Source: Variovorax guangxiensis | Lineage (GTDB): Bacteria; Pseudomonadota; Gammaproteobacteria; Burkholderiales; Burkholderiaceae_C | Assembly: GCF_003952165.1 (NCBI RefSeq) | Contig: NZ_RXFT01000006.1 | Coordinates: forward strand, 248,001-312,000 | Length of the DNA: 64,000 nucleotides | Reading direction: 5' to 3' | In this document: positions 21,413 to 30,225 of the stretch, piece after piece | Layout: every line of letters starts with the position of its first letter | Position numbering within the stretch: position 1 is the first letter of the stretch | Position numbers and translations under genes: made by a program | The notes under the pieces: model-generated | The model's input: the letters and a program-made list of their open reading frames with translations, nothing else | The model's database searches: none | What the model was told of the DNA's origin: nothing

Positions 21413-22940
21413 CATCACCGACCCGGCGGCCATCGCCGAGGCCATGAAGTACCTGACGGCCGAGGAGCGCGCCGAGCTGGATGCGCTGCTCACCGAGGGC
21501 CTGCCCCTGTGGATGCCGCAGATCGGGCCGCAGTCCGAAGCGCTGAACAGCCCGGCGGACATCATCTTCTACGGCGGCCAGGCCGGCGGCGGCAAGACCG
21601 ACCTGCTGCTGGGCGCTGCGCTGACCACGCAGGAGCACAGCATCATCTTCCGGCGCGAGTCGGTGCAGCTGGTGGGTATCGAAGAGCGCATGACCAAGAT
21701 CTTGGGCACGCGCCACGGCTACAACAGCACGATCGGCGTATGGCGCCTGCCCGGCGGCCGCGTGCTCGAGCTGGGCAGCGTGAAGGAGCCCGACGACTGG
21801 ATGAAGTACCAAGGCCGGCCGCACGACCTCAAGGGCTTCGACGAGATCACCCACTTCCTGGAGCTGCAGTTCCGCACCCTCATCGGCTGGATGCGCTCGG
21901 ACAACCCGAACATCCGGCAGCGCGTGATCTGCGCCGGCAACCCGCCCACCAGCAGCGAGGGCGAATGGGTCATCCGCTTCTGGGGACCGTGGCTGGACCC
22001 GCAGCACCCGAACCCCGCCAAGCCGGGCGAGCTGCGCTGGTTCATCACCGACGGCGCCGGCAAGGATCAGGAGGTTCCTGGGCCCGGCCAGTACCCGATC
22101 GAGGGCGACCCGGTCCCGGTCACGGCGAAGAGCCGCACGTTCATCCGCTCTAGCGTCGACGACAACCTCTACCTGAGCATGACGGGCTACAAGGCCACGC
22201 TGCAGGCGCTGCCCGAGCCGCTGCGCTCGCAGATGCTGCGCGGCGACTTCCTGGCCGGTCGAAGCGACCCGGTGTGGCAGACCATCCCCACCGACTGGGT
22301 GAAGGCCGCGCAGGCGCGCTGGAAGGCCCGCGACAAGAAGGAGCGCATGACCGCGCTGGGCTTCGACGTCGCCCGCGGCGGCATCGACCAGAGCACCGCC
22401 GCGCGCCGGCATGGCCAGTGGTTCGACGAGCTCGTGCAAGCGCCGGGCATCGTCACCAACACCGGGCCGAAGGCGGCCGCATTCATCGCACCGCTGTTGC
22501 GCGACCGGGCGCCCGTGTGCGTCGACGCCATCGGCGTGGGCTCGTCGGCGCTCGACTCGCTGGAGGGCTTGGGCGTGGTCTGCGTGCCCGTGGTGGGATC
22601 CGAGGCCAGCGGCCAGATGACCAAGGACGGAAACCTGCGCTTCCGCAACAAGCGCGCCGAGATGTATTGGCGCCTGCGCGAGGCGCTGGACCCCACCGCC
22701 GAAGACCCAATCTACCTGCCGCCGGACCCGGAGCTCCTCGTCGACCTGTGCTCGGTTCGCTACAAGGTCGTGCAGATGGGCAAGTTCGCCGCCCTCCAGA
22801 TGCGCGACAAGGACGAGATCCGGGAAGAGATCGGCCGCTCCCCCGATAAGGGCGACGCGGTGGCCCAGACCTTCATTTCCGGCATCCCCGACACCAGCAT
22901 TCAGACCGAAGAACGCCGCGAGGCTCCCGATTGGCGATAG
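21402..22940 (+). CDS. terL: Terminase large subunit
   Basis: 512 residues from GTG at 21402 (GGAG upstream). The ATPase domain shows Walker A GGQAGGGKT (58-66), and Walker B in LKGFDEITHF with the catalytic Glu. The RNase H-like nuclease domain shows Asp residues in GFDVARGGIDQS, VCVDAIGVGSSALDSL and SPDKGDAVAQTF. It powers DNA packaging and cuts concatemers. The packaging mode (headful or cos) was not determined. Confidence 0.95.
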   Translation: MLPDITDPAAIAEAMKYLTAEERAELDALLTEGLPLWMPQIGPQSEALNSPADIIFYGGQAGGGKTDLLLGAALTTQEHSIIFRRESVQLVGIEERMTKILGTRHGYNSTIGVWRLPGGRVLELGSVKEPDDWMKYQGRPHDLKGFDEITHFLELQFRTLIGWMRSDNPNIRQRVICAGNPPTSSEGEWVIRFWGPWLDPQHPNPAKPGELRWFITDGAGKDQEVPGPGQYPIEGDPVPVTAKSRTFIRSSVDDNLYLSMTGYKATLQALPEPLRSQMLRGDFLAGRSDPVWQTIPTDWVKAAQARWKARDKKERMTALGFDVARGGIDQSTAARRHGQWFDELVQAPGIVTNTGPKAAAFIAPLLRDRAPVCVDAIGVGSSALDSLEGLGVVCVPVVGSEASGQMTKDGNLRFRNKRAEMYWRLREALDPTAEDPIYLPPDPELLVDLCSVRYKVVQMGKFAALQMRDKDEIREEIGRSPDKGDAVAQTFISGIPDTSIQTEERREAPDWR

Positions 22941-22949
22941 AGGAACACC

Positions 22950-25268
22950 ATGAACGTCGACACCACCAAGCTGAACGGCCCCCAGCCTGAGACCGAAGAA
23001 GATACCGGCGAGCTGTCGCTGGAAGACTTCACGCGCATCTTTCGCGAGATGGAGGAGCAGCCGCCCTGGCGCGCGCGGGCCGACAAGGAAATGGAGTACG
23101 TGGACGGCAACCAGCTCAGCAGCGAGGTCGTGCAGAAGCTGAAGGCCGTGGGCATGCCGCCGGCCATCGAGCCGGTCATCGGCCCCGCCATCCAGTCGGT
23201 CTGCGGCCTGGAGGCGAAGAGCCGGGCCGACTGGCGCGTGATGCCCGACAGCGACAACCCGGACGGCGACGCAGTGGCGCGCGCCCTCAACTTCAAGCTG
23301 AACCAGGCCGAGCGCCACAGCAAGGCCGATCAGGCGTGCTCGGACGCCTACCGCTCGCAGATCAGCGTGGGTCTGGGCTGGGTGGAGGTCTCGCGCAACC
23401 CAAACCCCTTCCAGTTCCCGTACCGCTGCAAGGCGATCCACCGCAATGAGATCTGGTGGGACATGCTCGACGGCGTCGAATCGGACCTGTCGAACGCTCG
23501 CTGGCTCGTGCGCCGGCTCTGGACGGCCGGCTCGCAGGCCAAGTTGATGTTCCCCGGCAAGAAGACGCTTATCGGGCAGGCCGTGGGCGGCTGGCCGAAC
23601 TTCGCCGACGGCTTCGGCGTGCTGGAAGGCGGCACCGACACCGGCCTGGCCAGCGCCTGGGATGCGGAGCGCGGCTGGAGCATCGAGGAGCAGCAGTGGC
23701 GCGACACCACGCGCCGCCGCGTGTGCCTCTTCGAGGTCTGGTATCGCCGCTGGCAGCGCATGCTGGTGCTCAAGACGCCCGACGGCCGCGTGGTCGAGTT
23801 CGACAAAAAGAACGCGGTGCACGCGCAGCTCGTCGCCATCGGTGCCACGGTGCCCGAGTGGGCCGTGGTGCCGAAGATGCGCCGCGCCTACTGGCTGGGC
23901 CCGCACAAGCTGAGCGACGAGCCCACGCCGTACCGGCACCAGAACTTCCCCTACGTGCCGTTCTGGGGGTTCCGCGAGGACCGCACGGGCGTGCCCTACG
24001 GCCTGGTGCGCGGGATGATCTACTCGCAGGACAACATCAACGCCATGAACGCGCGGCTGCGCTGGGGCGTCTCCGCGGTCCGCACGACGCGCACGAAGGG
24101 CGCAGTGGAAGGCTCGGACAGCAAGTTCCGCCAGGAGATCGCGCGCATCGACGCCGATGTGGTGCTGAACGCCGAGCACATGGCCAAGCCCGGCGCGACC
24201 TTCAAGGTCGAGCGCGACTTCGCCCTGAACGACCAGCAGTGGAAGATCCTGCAGGACGCGCGCGTCGCGATCGAGCGGGTGAGCAACGTCTCGGCGAGCT
24301 TCCAGTACGGCGGCGGCAACGCGACATCAGGCGTGCAGGAAGCCACGCAGGTCGAGCAGAGCACGCAGGGCCTGGCCGACCTCAACGACAACTTCGCGGT
24401 GGGCCGCGCGACCGTCGGCGACCTGCTGCTGTCGCTGCTGGTCGAGGACATGATCGGCAAGCCCGAGAAGGTCACGATCAAGGGCAACCCGCTGCGCGAC
24501 GTCGAGGAAATCGTGCTGAACCAGCCGACTACCGAGGACGGCATCGACTTTCTGACCAACGACGTGGAGCGCACGAAGCTGAAGGTGGCGCTGAACGACG
24601 TGCCCAGCACACCCAGCTACCGCAGCCAGCAGCTCTCGGCCATGTCCGAGGCCTTCAAGTCGTCGCCGCCCGAGGTGCAGCGCGTGCTCACGCCGTACCT
24701 CATGGCGCTCATGGACCTGCCGACCGAGATGCGCGAGGACGTTATCCGCGACGTGCGCCAGGCCATGGGCAGCGCCTCTCCTGAGGATGCAGAAGCGCAG
24801 GTGCAGCAGCGCATTGCGCAGGCCGTCGACCAGGCGCGCATGAAGGATGCCCGTGACCTCAAGCTGGCCGAGCTCGACCGCCGCTTCCCGCAGGAGCTCA
24901 TCGACGCGCAGGTGCGCAAGGTGCTGGCCGAAACCTTCAAGATCACCGGCGACGGCCTGTATTCGGGGAACCAGACGGCCGCAGCCATCGCCATGAACCC
25001 GGCGCTCGCGCCTGTGACCGACGTGGTGGTCGAGGCCGCGGGCTACCAGCCGCCGCAGCCGGGCGGTGTCGACCCGAACCTCGAAGCGGCCGGCGCTGCG
25101 CCGCCGGTACTCGATACGGCTGGCATCCCACCGGTGCAGGAGAACACGAGCCCGGGTCAACCGCCAGTGCCGCAGCAGCCGCTCAGCCCAGACCAGGGCG
25201 CGGGCACCGGTAGCGAGACCTTGCGCACCAGCGACAACCTGCCGGCAGGAGCGACAGCACCCCAGTAA
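22950..25268 (+). CDS. P22-like portal protein
   Basis: 772 residues, the usual size of P22-type portals, with GAGGAAC before the ATG. Family-typical stretches include IEPVIGPAIQSVCGLEAKSRADWRVMPDSD, CSDAYRSQISVGLGWVEVSRNPNPF, IHRNEIWWDMLDGVESDLSNARWLVRRLW and FPYVPFWGFREDRTGVPYGLVRGMIYSQDNINAMNARLRWG. The C-terminal 100 residues are Pro/Gly-rich. It forms the dodecameric ring at one vertex for DNA entry and exit. It supports assignment of the phage to the podovirus type. Confidence 0.95.
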   Translation: MNVDTTKLNGPQPETEEDTGELSLEDFTRIFREMEEQPPWRARADKEMEYVDGNQLSSEVVQKLKAVGMPPAIEPVIGPAIQSVCGLEAKSRADWRVMPDSDNPDGDAVARALNFKLNQAERHSKADQACSDAYRSQISVGLGWVEVSRNPNPFQFPYRCKAIHRNEIWWDMLDGVESDLSNARWLVRRLWTAGSQAKLMFPGKKTLIGQAVGGWPNFADGFGVLEGGTDTGLASAWDAERGWSIEEQQWRDTTRRRVCLFEVWYRRWQRMLVLKTPDGRVVEFDKKNAVHAQLVAIGATVPEWAVVPKMRRAYWLGPHKLSDEPTPYRHQNFPYVPFWGFREDRTGVPYGLVRGMIYSQDNINAMNARLRWGVSAVRTTRTKGAVEGSDSKFRQEIARIDADVVLNAEHMAKPGATFKVERDFALNDQQWKILQDARVAIERVSNVSASFQYGGGNATSGVQEATQVEQSTQGLADLNDNFAVGRATVGDLLLSLLVEDMIGKPEKVTIKGNPLRDVEEIVLNQPTTEDGIDFLTNDVERTKLKVALNDVPSTPSYRSQQLSAMSEAFKSSPPEVQRVLTPYLMALMDLPTEMREDVIRDVRQAMGSASPEDAEAQVQQRIAQAVDQARMKDARDLKLAELDRRFPQELIDAQVRKVLAETFKITGDGLYSGNQTAAAIAMNPALAPVTDVVVEAAGYQPPQPGGVDPNLEAAGAAPPVLDTAGIPPVQENTSPGQPPVPQQPLSPDQGAGTGSETLRTSDNLPAGATAPQ

Positions 25269-25306
25269 GGTTCGTGTGGGCGCTCTTTGGCCGACACCAT
25301 GTCGGC
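25260..25306 (+). promoter_or_regulatory. Late-module boundary motif, copy B, with hairpin
   Basis: CCCCAGTAAGGTTCG at 25260-25274 includes the portal stop codon. A perfect 7-bp hairpin GCCGACA-CCA-TGTCGGC (25290-25306) follows, then the ribosome binding site of the next gene. Confidence 0.5.
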
Positions 25307-25322
25307 ATTCAAGGAGCCTCCC

Positions 25323-25730
25323 ATGACCATCCAGATGAGCACGGCGCTGCGCAACGCGCTACTTGACCAGATCGAAACCACGGCTGGCACCGCTGTAAAG
25401 GTGCAGATCAGAAGCGGTGCTCAGCCCGCCAACTGTGCAGCAGCCGATAGCGGCACGTTGCTGGCCGAGTTCACCCTCGATTCTGATTGGGCTTCGGCCG
25501 CATCAGCCGGAGTGAAGACCTTCACAGGCCTTCCGAAGACTGCCACTGCTGGCGCTACTGGTACAGCCGCGCACTACCGGTTCAAGGACAACGCCGGTAC
25601 CACCACCCACATGCAGGGGACCGTCACGGCGACGGGCGGTGGTGGCGACATGACCATCGACAACACCAGCATCGCCTCGGGCCAAAGCGTGCAGATCACG
25701 AGCTGGACGATCACCGCTCCCGGCGCCTAA
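25323..25730 (+). CDS. Structural protein, paralogue of 36465-36899
   Basis: 135 residues from the ATG after AAGGAGCCTCCC. The opening MSTALRNALLDQIETTAGTAVKVQIRSGAQPANCAAADSGTLLAEFTL aligns by eye with LSTGLRNYMLDSGSLKAAMAGGEIRIYSGPVPATADAALSGNTLLVTI of the gene at 36465. Both continue as Gly/Thr-rich beta structure. It is likely a virion decoration or tail protein. Encoded between the portal and the DD-carboxypeptidase fusion. Confidence 0.72.
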   Translation: MTIQMSTALRNALLDQIETTAGTAVKVQIRSGAQPANCAAADSGTLLAEFTLDSDWASAASAGVKTFTGLPKTATAGATGTAAHYRFKDNAGTTTHMQGTVTATGGGGDMTIDNTSIASGQSVQITSWTITAPGA

Positions 25731-25739
25731 ACGCTCCTC

Positions 25740-27968
25740 ATGGCTGATCGGAACGTCCCTGGCAGCCCTGTCGTGCCGACGATCGCGTCGGTGCGCGCGG
25801 GCACGACCGCCGATGCGACCACCTACGGGTTCTCGCAGGACATCTCGACAGCTCAGCAACCCGCGTCACTCACCAAGCTGATGACGGCCTACGTCATGCG
25901 GCAATGGATCGATGACGGCCATCTCGACGACATGGTGACAGTGACCTCAGCTGACACCACCATCGGGGGGAACACAGCAGGACTGCAGGTCAACGACGTT
26001 GTGACTTATCGGCACCTGCTCTACGGGGCGTTGCTGCCTTCAGGCAATGACGCGGCCAACGCGATCGCACGTGGCGTTGGCGCAGTGATCATCGCTGGAG
26101 GAGGGGGCGGCAGCGATCCGACCGCGCGCTTTGTCAGCGAGATGAACACGCAGGCCGCGGCCCTAGGAATGTCGACTGCCGGGTTCTACGATGCGTATGG
26201 GCTCGATGCTTCGCAGCGGCTGTCCGTCGCCGACGTCATGAAGCTGATGCTCGCCGTGGCAGGGCAACCGCTCAATGCGGCAGTCGCTGGCACCCAAGTC
26301 CATACCATGGTGGTCACTGGTTCCAACGCGCGCACTTACAACGTCACACACACCATCGACAAGGCGGGAACCTCTTCCTACCCCGCTTTTCCCGAGATGG
26401 TCTTCGGCAAGACTGGCTATACGGCGGCCGCACAGTCCTGCGTCTCCATGATGTGGCGCCTGCCCACTGGCGGCCTTCGAGTCAGCACCGCGTTGGGCGC
26501 GTCGTCGGACGGCACCATGTTCGCGGATCTGCGCAAGCTCATCGACTACGAGATCGATGCCTCGGTGGGCTCTCCGACTGTGCAGCAGGTTTTGGCGGTC
26601 TTCGCACAAAATGCTTGGATCGGTCCGCCGCGGCTGCAGGGAGGTCAGACGCTTGGTGCCTTCACCCAGGCTGCTTCGATAGCGGTCACGGTCTCGCAGA
26701 CGCAGGATCCAATCCGAGGGCAGGTGGAGACCCTGCTGAGGTTCCTGCAGTCCCCCGTCACGCTGGACGATACAGGACGCTCCTGGACGGCCTTCAATCA
26801 GGCGCAGCTTTCGAACAGCCCCGGCGGAAGACCCGCTCTCCTTCTGGACGGCGGGGGCGACTATCTGCAGACGTCATTCATCGCAGGGTTGGATGCCAGT
26901 GCAGGCGCGGTACACAGCGAGGTATGGATCTACCCCACTGTGCTCCCGACGCCGAGCAACCTGGTGACGTATATCTATCGCGCGGGGTCGGGCTCTGACT
27001 ACACCAAGGGCTTCGTGATGGGGCTGTACTGGAACGGCTCGACAGTGGTGGCCTACCAGCAGTGCGGCACCGGCAGCGATATTCCTGCCATCGGGACCAC
27101 CACGATTCCTCTCAACCAGTGGACGCACCTGTACAGCGACATCACGCCGAACGGCTCGATGCGCCTGTTCGTCAATGGCGTGCTCGATGCAATCCTGAGT
27201 TCCGGCATCACTCCAGTGGTCGACACCAGCGGCTTCTGGCTCGGGGTAGACCCGTTTAGATCCGACCGGGACTTCAGCGGCTATATGCGCAGCTTTCGCG
27301 CTGGGCGCGGTGTGCGATACCCCAGCGGATTCACGCCTCCTCAGGAGTTCCCTGTCGATGGTCCGCAAGGGCTTGTCCCGTTCACTCAGGCTGCATTGGT
27401 GCTGCACCCAGCTGATCGCAACGCCTCGGTCGCCCAGAGCATCGATGGCTTTCTGCAGAGTGCATCCGCTGCCGTCAGTGCGCGATCGGCAGCCGCTCAG
27501 GCGATGGCAGTGTTTTCGCAGGCCAGCAACGCGGCGGCCCGCGTGAGCCTGACTTCGGCGCAGCAAATTGGCACCTTCTTGCAGGTGTCCCAGGCCTCTG
27601 TGGTGTCATCGGCCAGCGCAAGCCAGGTTCTGCAGGGCTTCCAACAGGTGGCGACAGTTGGCCCTACGGCCGCGAGCATTGCGGCCGCACAGCAACTCGA
27701 GGCATTCCTCGCAGTCTCCACGGCCCAGGCACGGAGTGCGGCCACCGCTGCCCAGACTCTGGGCAATGTGGCTCAGATCGCCGTAGCTTCCAGCGAAATT
27801 CAAGTGCCGCAGGTCAGTGCAGCCCAAGTCCTCGGGGCGTTTTCACAACACGCCTTGCTCGCGAATCCCATGGCCTTCACGAGAAACGAGCGCACCTACG
27901 TGATCACCGCAGAACGCCGTGCTTTCCTGATCGCGGCCGAGAAAAGACGTGCAGCGTTCACCGATTGA
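25740..27968 (+). CDS. DD-carboxypeptidase (S11) - LamG - repeat fusion, probable virion protein
   Basis: 742 residues. Residues 1-270 form a penicillin-binding-type D-Ala-D-Ala carboxypeptidase: SLTK (nucleophile Ser43, Lys46), SGN (101-103) and KTG (224-226), in family order and spacing. No signal peptide is present, unlike chromosomal DacA-type enzymes. About residues 365-535 resemble a LamG/concanavalin-like domain (SEVWIYPTVLP..., WTHLYSDITPNGSMRLFVNGVLDA). Before and after it are repeats of a QxLxxFxQ type (VQQVLAVFAQ, AAQAMAVFSQ, ASQVLQGFQQ, AAQTLGNVAQ, AAQVLGAFSQ). Encoded in the head/tail gene run. It may be carried on the virion to act on peptidoglycan or glycan at the cell surface. 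Confidence 0.85.
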   Translation: MADRNVPGSPVVPTIASVRAGTTADATTYGFSQDISTAQQPASLTKLMTAYVMRQWIDDGHLDDMVTVTSADTTIGGNTAGLQVNDVVTYRHLLYGALLPSGNDAANAIARGVGAVIIAGGGGGSDPTARFVSEMNTQAAALGMSTAGFYDAYGLDASQRLSVADVMKLMLAVAGQPLNAAVAGTQVHTMVVTGSNARTYNVTHTIDKAGTSSYPAFPEMVFGKTGYTAAAQSCVSMMWRLPTGGLRVSTALGASSDGTMFADLRKLIDYEIDASVGSPTVQQVLAVFAQNAWIGPPRLQGGQTLGAFTQAASIAVTVSQTQDPIRGQVETLLRFLQSPVTLDDTGRSWTAFNQAQLSNSPGGRPALLLDGGGDYLQTSFIAGLDASAGAVHSEVWIYPTVLPTPSNLVTYIYRAGSGSDYTKGFVMGLYWNGSTVVAYQQCGTGSDIPAIGTTTIPLNQWTHLYSDITPNGSMRLFVNGVLDAILSSGITPVVDTSGFWLGVDPFRSDRDFSGYMRSFRAGRGVRYPSGFTPPQEFPVDGPQGLVPFTQAALVLHPADRNASVAQSIDGFLQSASAAVSARSAAAQAMAVFSQASNAAARVSLTSAQQIGTFLQVSQASVVSSASASQVLQGFQQVATVGPTAASIAAAQQLEAFLAVSTAQARSAATAAQTLGNVAQIAVASSEIQVPQVSAAQVLGAFSQHALLANPMAFTRNERTYVITAERRAFLIAAEKRRAAFTD

Positions 27969-27977
27969 AAGAAGAGC

Positions 27978-28316
27978 ATGACCAACCAGAAACCAACAAC
28001 CTATGTCGCTGATCGGGTCGGCGATCTTGTCATCGCGAAGGACCCCGACGCGGTGCTCGACTACCCCTTCGACTGGACGGCGTGGCTCGCGCTCAACGGC
28101 GACGACCAGATCGCGAGCGCGGAGTTCGTCGTCGACCCGTCGCTGACCATCGTGGACCAGGCCTTCGATGCCACCTCGGCCACGGTCTGGCTGTCCGGCG
28201 GCACGAAGCCGGCGACGGGCCCGAACAAGCTGCGCGTGACCTGCCGCATCACCACCAACAACACCCCGCCACGGATCGATGACCGGTCCGTGTTCCTCAA
28301 GATCCTGGAGCGCTGA
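27978..28316 (+). CDS. Phage fibre-tail adaptor-like structural protein
   Basis: 112 residues. The pattern WTAWLALNGDDQIASAEFVVDPSLTIVDQAFDATSATVWLSGGTKPATGPNKLRVTCRITTNNTPPRIDDRSVFLKI is the small immunoglobulin-like fold often annotated as phage fibre-tail adaptor. It overlaps the next gene by one base (TGATG). Its position just before the holin genes is unusual for a virion protein. Confidence 0.68.
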   Translation: MTNQKPTTYVADRVGDLVIAKDPDAVLDYPFDWTAWLALNGDDQIASAEFVVDPSLTIVDQAFDATSATVWLSGGTKPATGPNKLRVTCRITTNNTPPRIDDRSVFLKILER

Positions 28317-28735
28317 TGAACCCGCAGACGTCCGTTACCGATGCTGTGGGATTCGGCATCTTCCTCGCGGGCCTCGTGTACGCGCCCAACGTCGCCGCCG
28401 TGGTGGGGCCGTACATCGTCATCGTGCTGGCCTCGGTCATCGGGGCATCGTTCGCCCTGAAGCGCAGGGAGAAGACGAACCGGCTATCCGCGCTCTGGTA
28501 CTTCCTGCGCGTGGCTGGGCTGGCCGTGCTCATCACCGTCAGCCTGGCGGGCATCGGCAGCAGCTACTACAGCTCGCTCACCGAGCGCGTGCTGATCACT
28601 CCTGTGGCGCTGCTCGTGGGCGCTGTCGGTGACGACTGGCCCGCGCTGCTGCGGGCCATCGTGCGCGTGCTCTTTCGCGCCATCGACCTGGTGCGCGGCA
28701 GCAAGGAAGAGCCGACGAAAAAGGACACGCCATGA
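28316..28735 (+). CDS. Holin-like membrane protein
   Basis: 139 residues with predicted membrane segments near 10-30 (VGFGIFLAGLVYAPNVAAVVG), 31-48 (PYIVIVLASVIGASFAL) and 65-85 (VAGLAVLITVSLAGIGSSYY), then an amphipathic region and a charged C-terminus KEEPTKKDTP. The position upstream of a second membrane protein, the endolysin and Rz suggests a holin. No specific holin family was recognised. Confidence 0.65.
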   Translation: MNPQTSVTDAVGFGIFLAGLVYAPNVAAVVGPYIVIVLASVIGASFALKRREKTNRLSALWYFLRVAGLAVLITVSLAGIGSSYYSSLTERVLITPVALLVGAVGDDWPALLRAIVRVLFRAIDLVRGSKEEPTKKDTP

Positions 28736-29058
28736 CATGGGATCTCGCTCGCATCTACGCCGTGGCGCTGTGGCCAGCCTGCGGCGCCATCTTCTTCATC
28801 GCCTCCTGCCGGCTCAACGCCATGCCGAAGAACACCCGTTGGCCCGTGGTCGTGGAATACGCGATCTGGGCTGGCATCGGCTTTACGGTGCCACTGCTGC
28901 CCCTCATCGGTGAATGGCCCGGCCCCGGGATGCTGCTGCTCATGTATGGGCTCGTCCTGGTGCTGCTCTGCAGCGCGCGGGCATGGGCTGGTGATATGGC
29001 GCCAGACGAAGCCACGGACAGAGCGCCGCTGAGCGACATACCGGAGATCTCCGAATGA
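28732..29058 (+). CDS. Second small membrane protein, holin or antiholin candidate
   Basis: 108 residues with three hydrophobic segments (IYAVALWPACGAIFFIASC, YAIWAGIGFTVPLLPLIG, GMLLLMYGLVLVLLCSA) and an acidic C-terminus. ATGA overlap with the previous gene and with the endolysin. Two adjacent membrane proteins before the endolysin are compatible with a holin/antiholin pair. Confidence 0.68.
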   Translation: MTWDLARIYAVALWPACGAIFFIASCRLNAMPKNTRWPVVVEYAIWAGIGFTVPLLPLIGEWPGPGMLLLMYGLVLVLLCSARAWAGDMAPDEATDRAPLSDIPEISE

Positions 29059-29606
29059 ACGACGATTTGCGCATCGGGCCAGACGGCACCGCGGTGTGCC
29101 ACTACTTCGAGCAGCTACGCCTGGAAGCCTACCCTGACCCGGGTTCGCCGCGTGCCAAGGCCATGCGTGCAGGCAAGCCGCCATCCGAGTGCCGAAAGCT
29201 CAGCGGTGCGCCCTGGACCATCGGTTGGGGCGACACCGGGCCCGACGTGGTCGAAGGTCTCACCATCACCGAGCAGGAGGCCGACCAGCGTTTCGCGCGC
29301 CGCATGGCTCTGGAATTCGAGCCTGCCGTGCGAGCTGCCGTGAAAGTGCCGGTGAACCAGCGCCAGTTCGATGCGCTCGTCTCGATCTTCTACAACGCCG
29401 GGGTCGACGCGCTGTCGAAGTCCACGCTGGTGAGGGTTCTGAACACCGGGGATTTCGCTGGCGCGGCCGCGCAGTTCCCGCGCTGGAACATGTCGGGTGG
29501 CGTTCGCATGAAGGGGCTCGATCGCCGCCGCGAGGCTGAGCGGCTGGTGTTCCTTGGCGGCGACGCGCGCAGCGCCATTGCCGCAGCATTGGCGAAGTTC
29601 CCATGA
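29055..29606 (+). CDS. Endolysin, GH24 phage lysozyme
   Basis: 183 residues. The lysozyme core shows CHYFEQLRLEAYPD with the catalytic Glu19 and Asp28 in the E-8x-D spacing, the WTIGWGDTG motif, VNQRQFDALVSIFYNAGVDAL and the C-terminal GLDRRREAERLVFLGG. No signal-anchor sequence is at the N-terminus, so export through holin lesions is expected. It cleaves the glycan backbone of peptidoglycan. Confidence 0.93.
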   Translation: MNDDLRIGPDGTAVCHYFEQLRLEAYPDPGSPRAKAMRAGKPPSECRKLSGAPWTIGWGDTGPDVVEGLTITEQEADQRFARRMALEFEPAVRAAVKVPVNQRQFDALVSIFYNAGVDALSKSTLVRVLNTGDFAGAAAQFPRWNMSGGVRMKGLDRRREAERLVFLGGDARSAIAAALAKFP

Positions 29607-30088
29607 CCTGGGCACTGGCCAACTGGAAGCTGCTGCTCGTGGGCGTCCTGCTGGCGCTGCTGGGCCTGCAGACGGTGCGCGTGTCCGAGCTGCAGCAGGC
29701 CGCCGCCGAACGCCGCGCAGTCGACGCCGAGAGTCAGCGCCTGGCCGAGCGCGCCCAGCGCACCGAAGAACAGCGCCGCACCGCGGCCGTCACGAAGGAG
29801 GCCGACAGTGCCCAGACTCAAACCGCTGCTCTTGATGCGAGCCTTCCCGCTGCTCGTGCTGCTTCTGACGGCGTGCGCAGTGCAGCCACCAGCGCCGCCG
29901 GTCGAGCCCGCGCGAATTCCTGCCCTGCCACCGCAAGCGCGCGCCAGCCTGGTGACGACCCCCTCGGGCTGCTCGTTGACGTGCTCGGCCGGGCTGATCA
30001 ACGCGCGGGAGAGCTGGCGGAATACGCTGACCGGCTCCGGATTGCCGGCATTGCCTGCGAGCGCTCCTACGACGCGCTGACGAAGTAG
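29603..30088 (+). CDS. Rz-like i-spanin
   Basis: 161 residues. The N-terminal membrane anchor (WKLLLVGVLLALLGLQTV) is followed by a coiled coil (VSELQQAAAERRAVDAESQRLAERAQRTEEQRR) and a periplasmic part, with the C-terminal helix QRAGELAEYADRLRIAGIACERSYDAL. It pairs with the o-spanin encoded entirely within it in another frame. Together they fuse inner and outer membranes at lysis. Confidence 0.88.
   Translation: MTWALANWKLLLVGVLLALLGLQTVRVSELQQAAAERRAVDAESQRLAERAQRTEEQRRTAAVTKEADSAQTQTAALDASLPAARAASDGVRSAATSAAGRARANSCPATASARQPGDDPLGLLVDVLGRADQRAGELAEYADRLRIAGIACERSYDALTK
29808..30080 (+). CDS. Rz1-like o-spanin lipoprotein, nested in Rz
   Basis: 90 residues in a different frame wholly inside the Rz gene. 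The lipoprotein signal peptide MPRLKPLLLMRAFPLLVLLLTAC has lipobox LTAC with Cys23. The mature part is Pro-rich (AVQPPAPPVEPARIPALPP), as in classical Rz1. This frame would be easy to dismiss as a shadow, but lipobox and position make it convincing. Confidence 0.88.
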   Translation: MPRLKPLLLMRAFPLLVLLLTACAVQPPAPPVEPARIPALPPQARASLVTTPSGCSLTCSAGLINARESWRNTLTGSGLPALPASAPTTR

Positions 30089-30105
30089 GGCGCGCACGCG
30101 CGTCC

Positions 30106-30120
30106 CCCCACTAGGGTTCG
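30106..30120 (+). promoter_or_regulatory. Late-module boundary motif, copy C
   Basis: CCCCACTAGGGTTCG between the lysis genes and the scaffold gene, flanked by GGGCGCGC and GCGCGCCC arms that could form a hairpin. A CCGACACCAT segment (near 30131) is shared with copy B. Confidence 0.55.
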
Positions 30121-30225
30121 CTGATATAGCGCGCGCCCGACACCATTGCTTCCAGCTGAGCCATCCCGGCGCAGCACCCAAGACCTTCGGCGGCCACGGC
30201 GACATGTGGCAAGGAAATGGAAGCA

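Noticed and set aside
21012..24179. A 1055-codon open frame on the minus strand opposite terminase and portal
   Set aside because: Antisense shadow of highly GC-rich genes; composition (His/Arg/Leu/Ala/Val-rich), no domain, and both genes on the plus strand are unmistakable.
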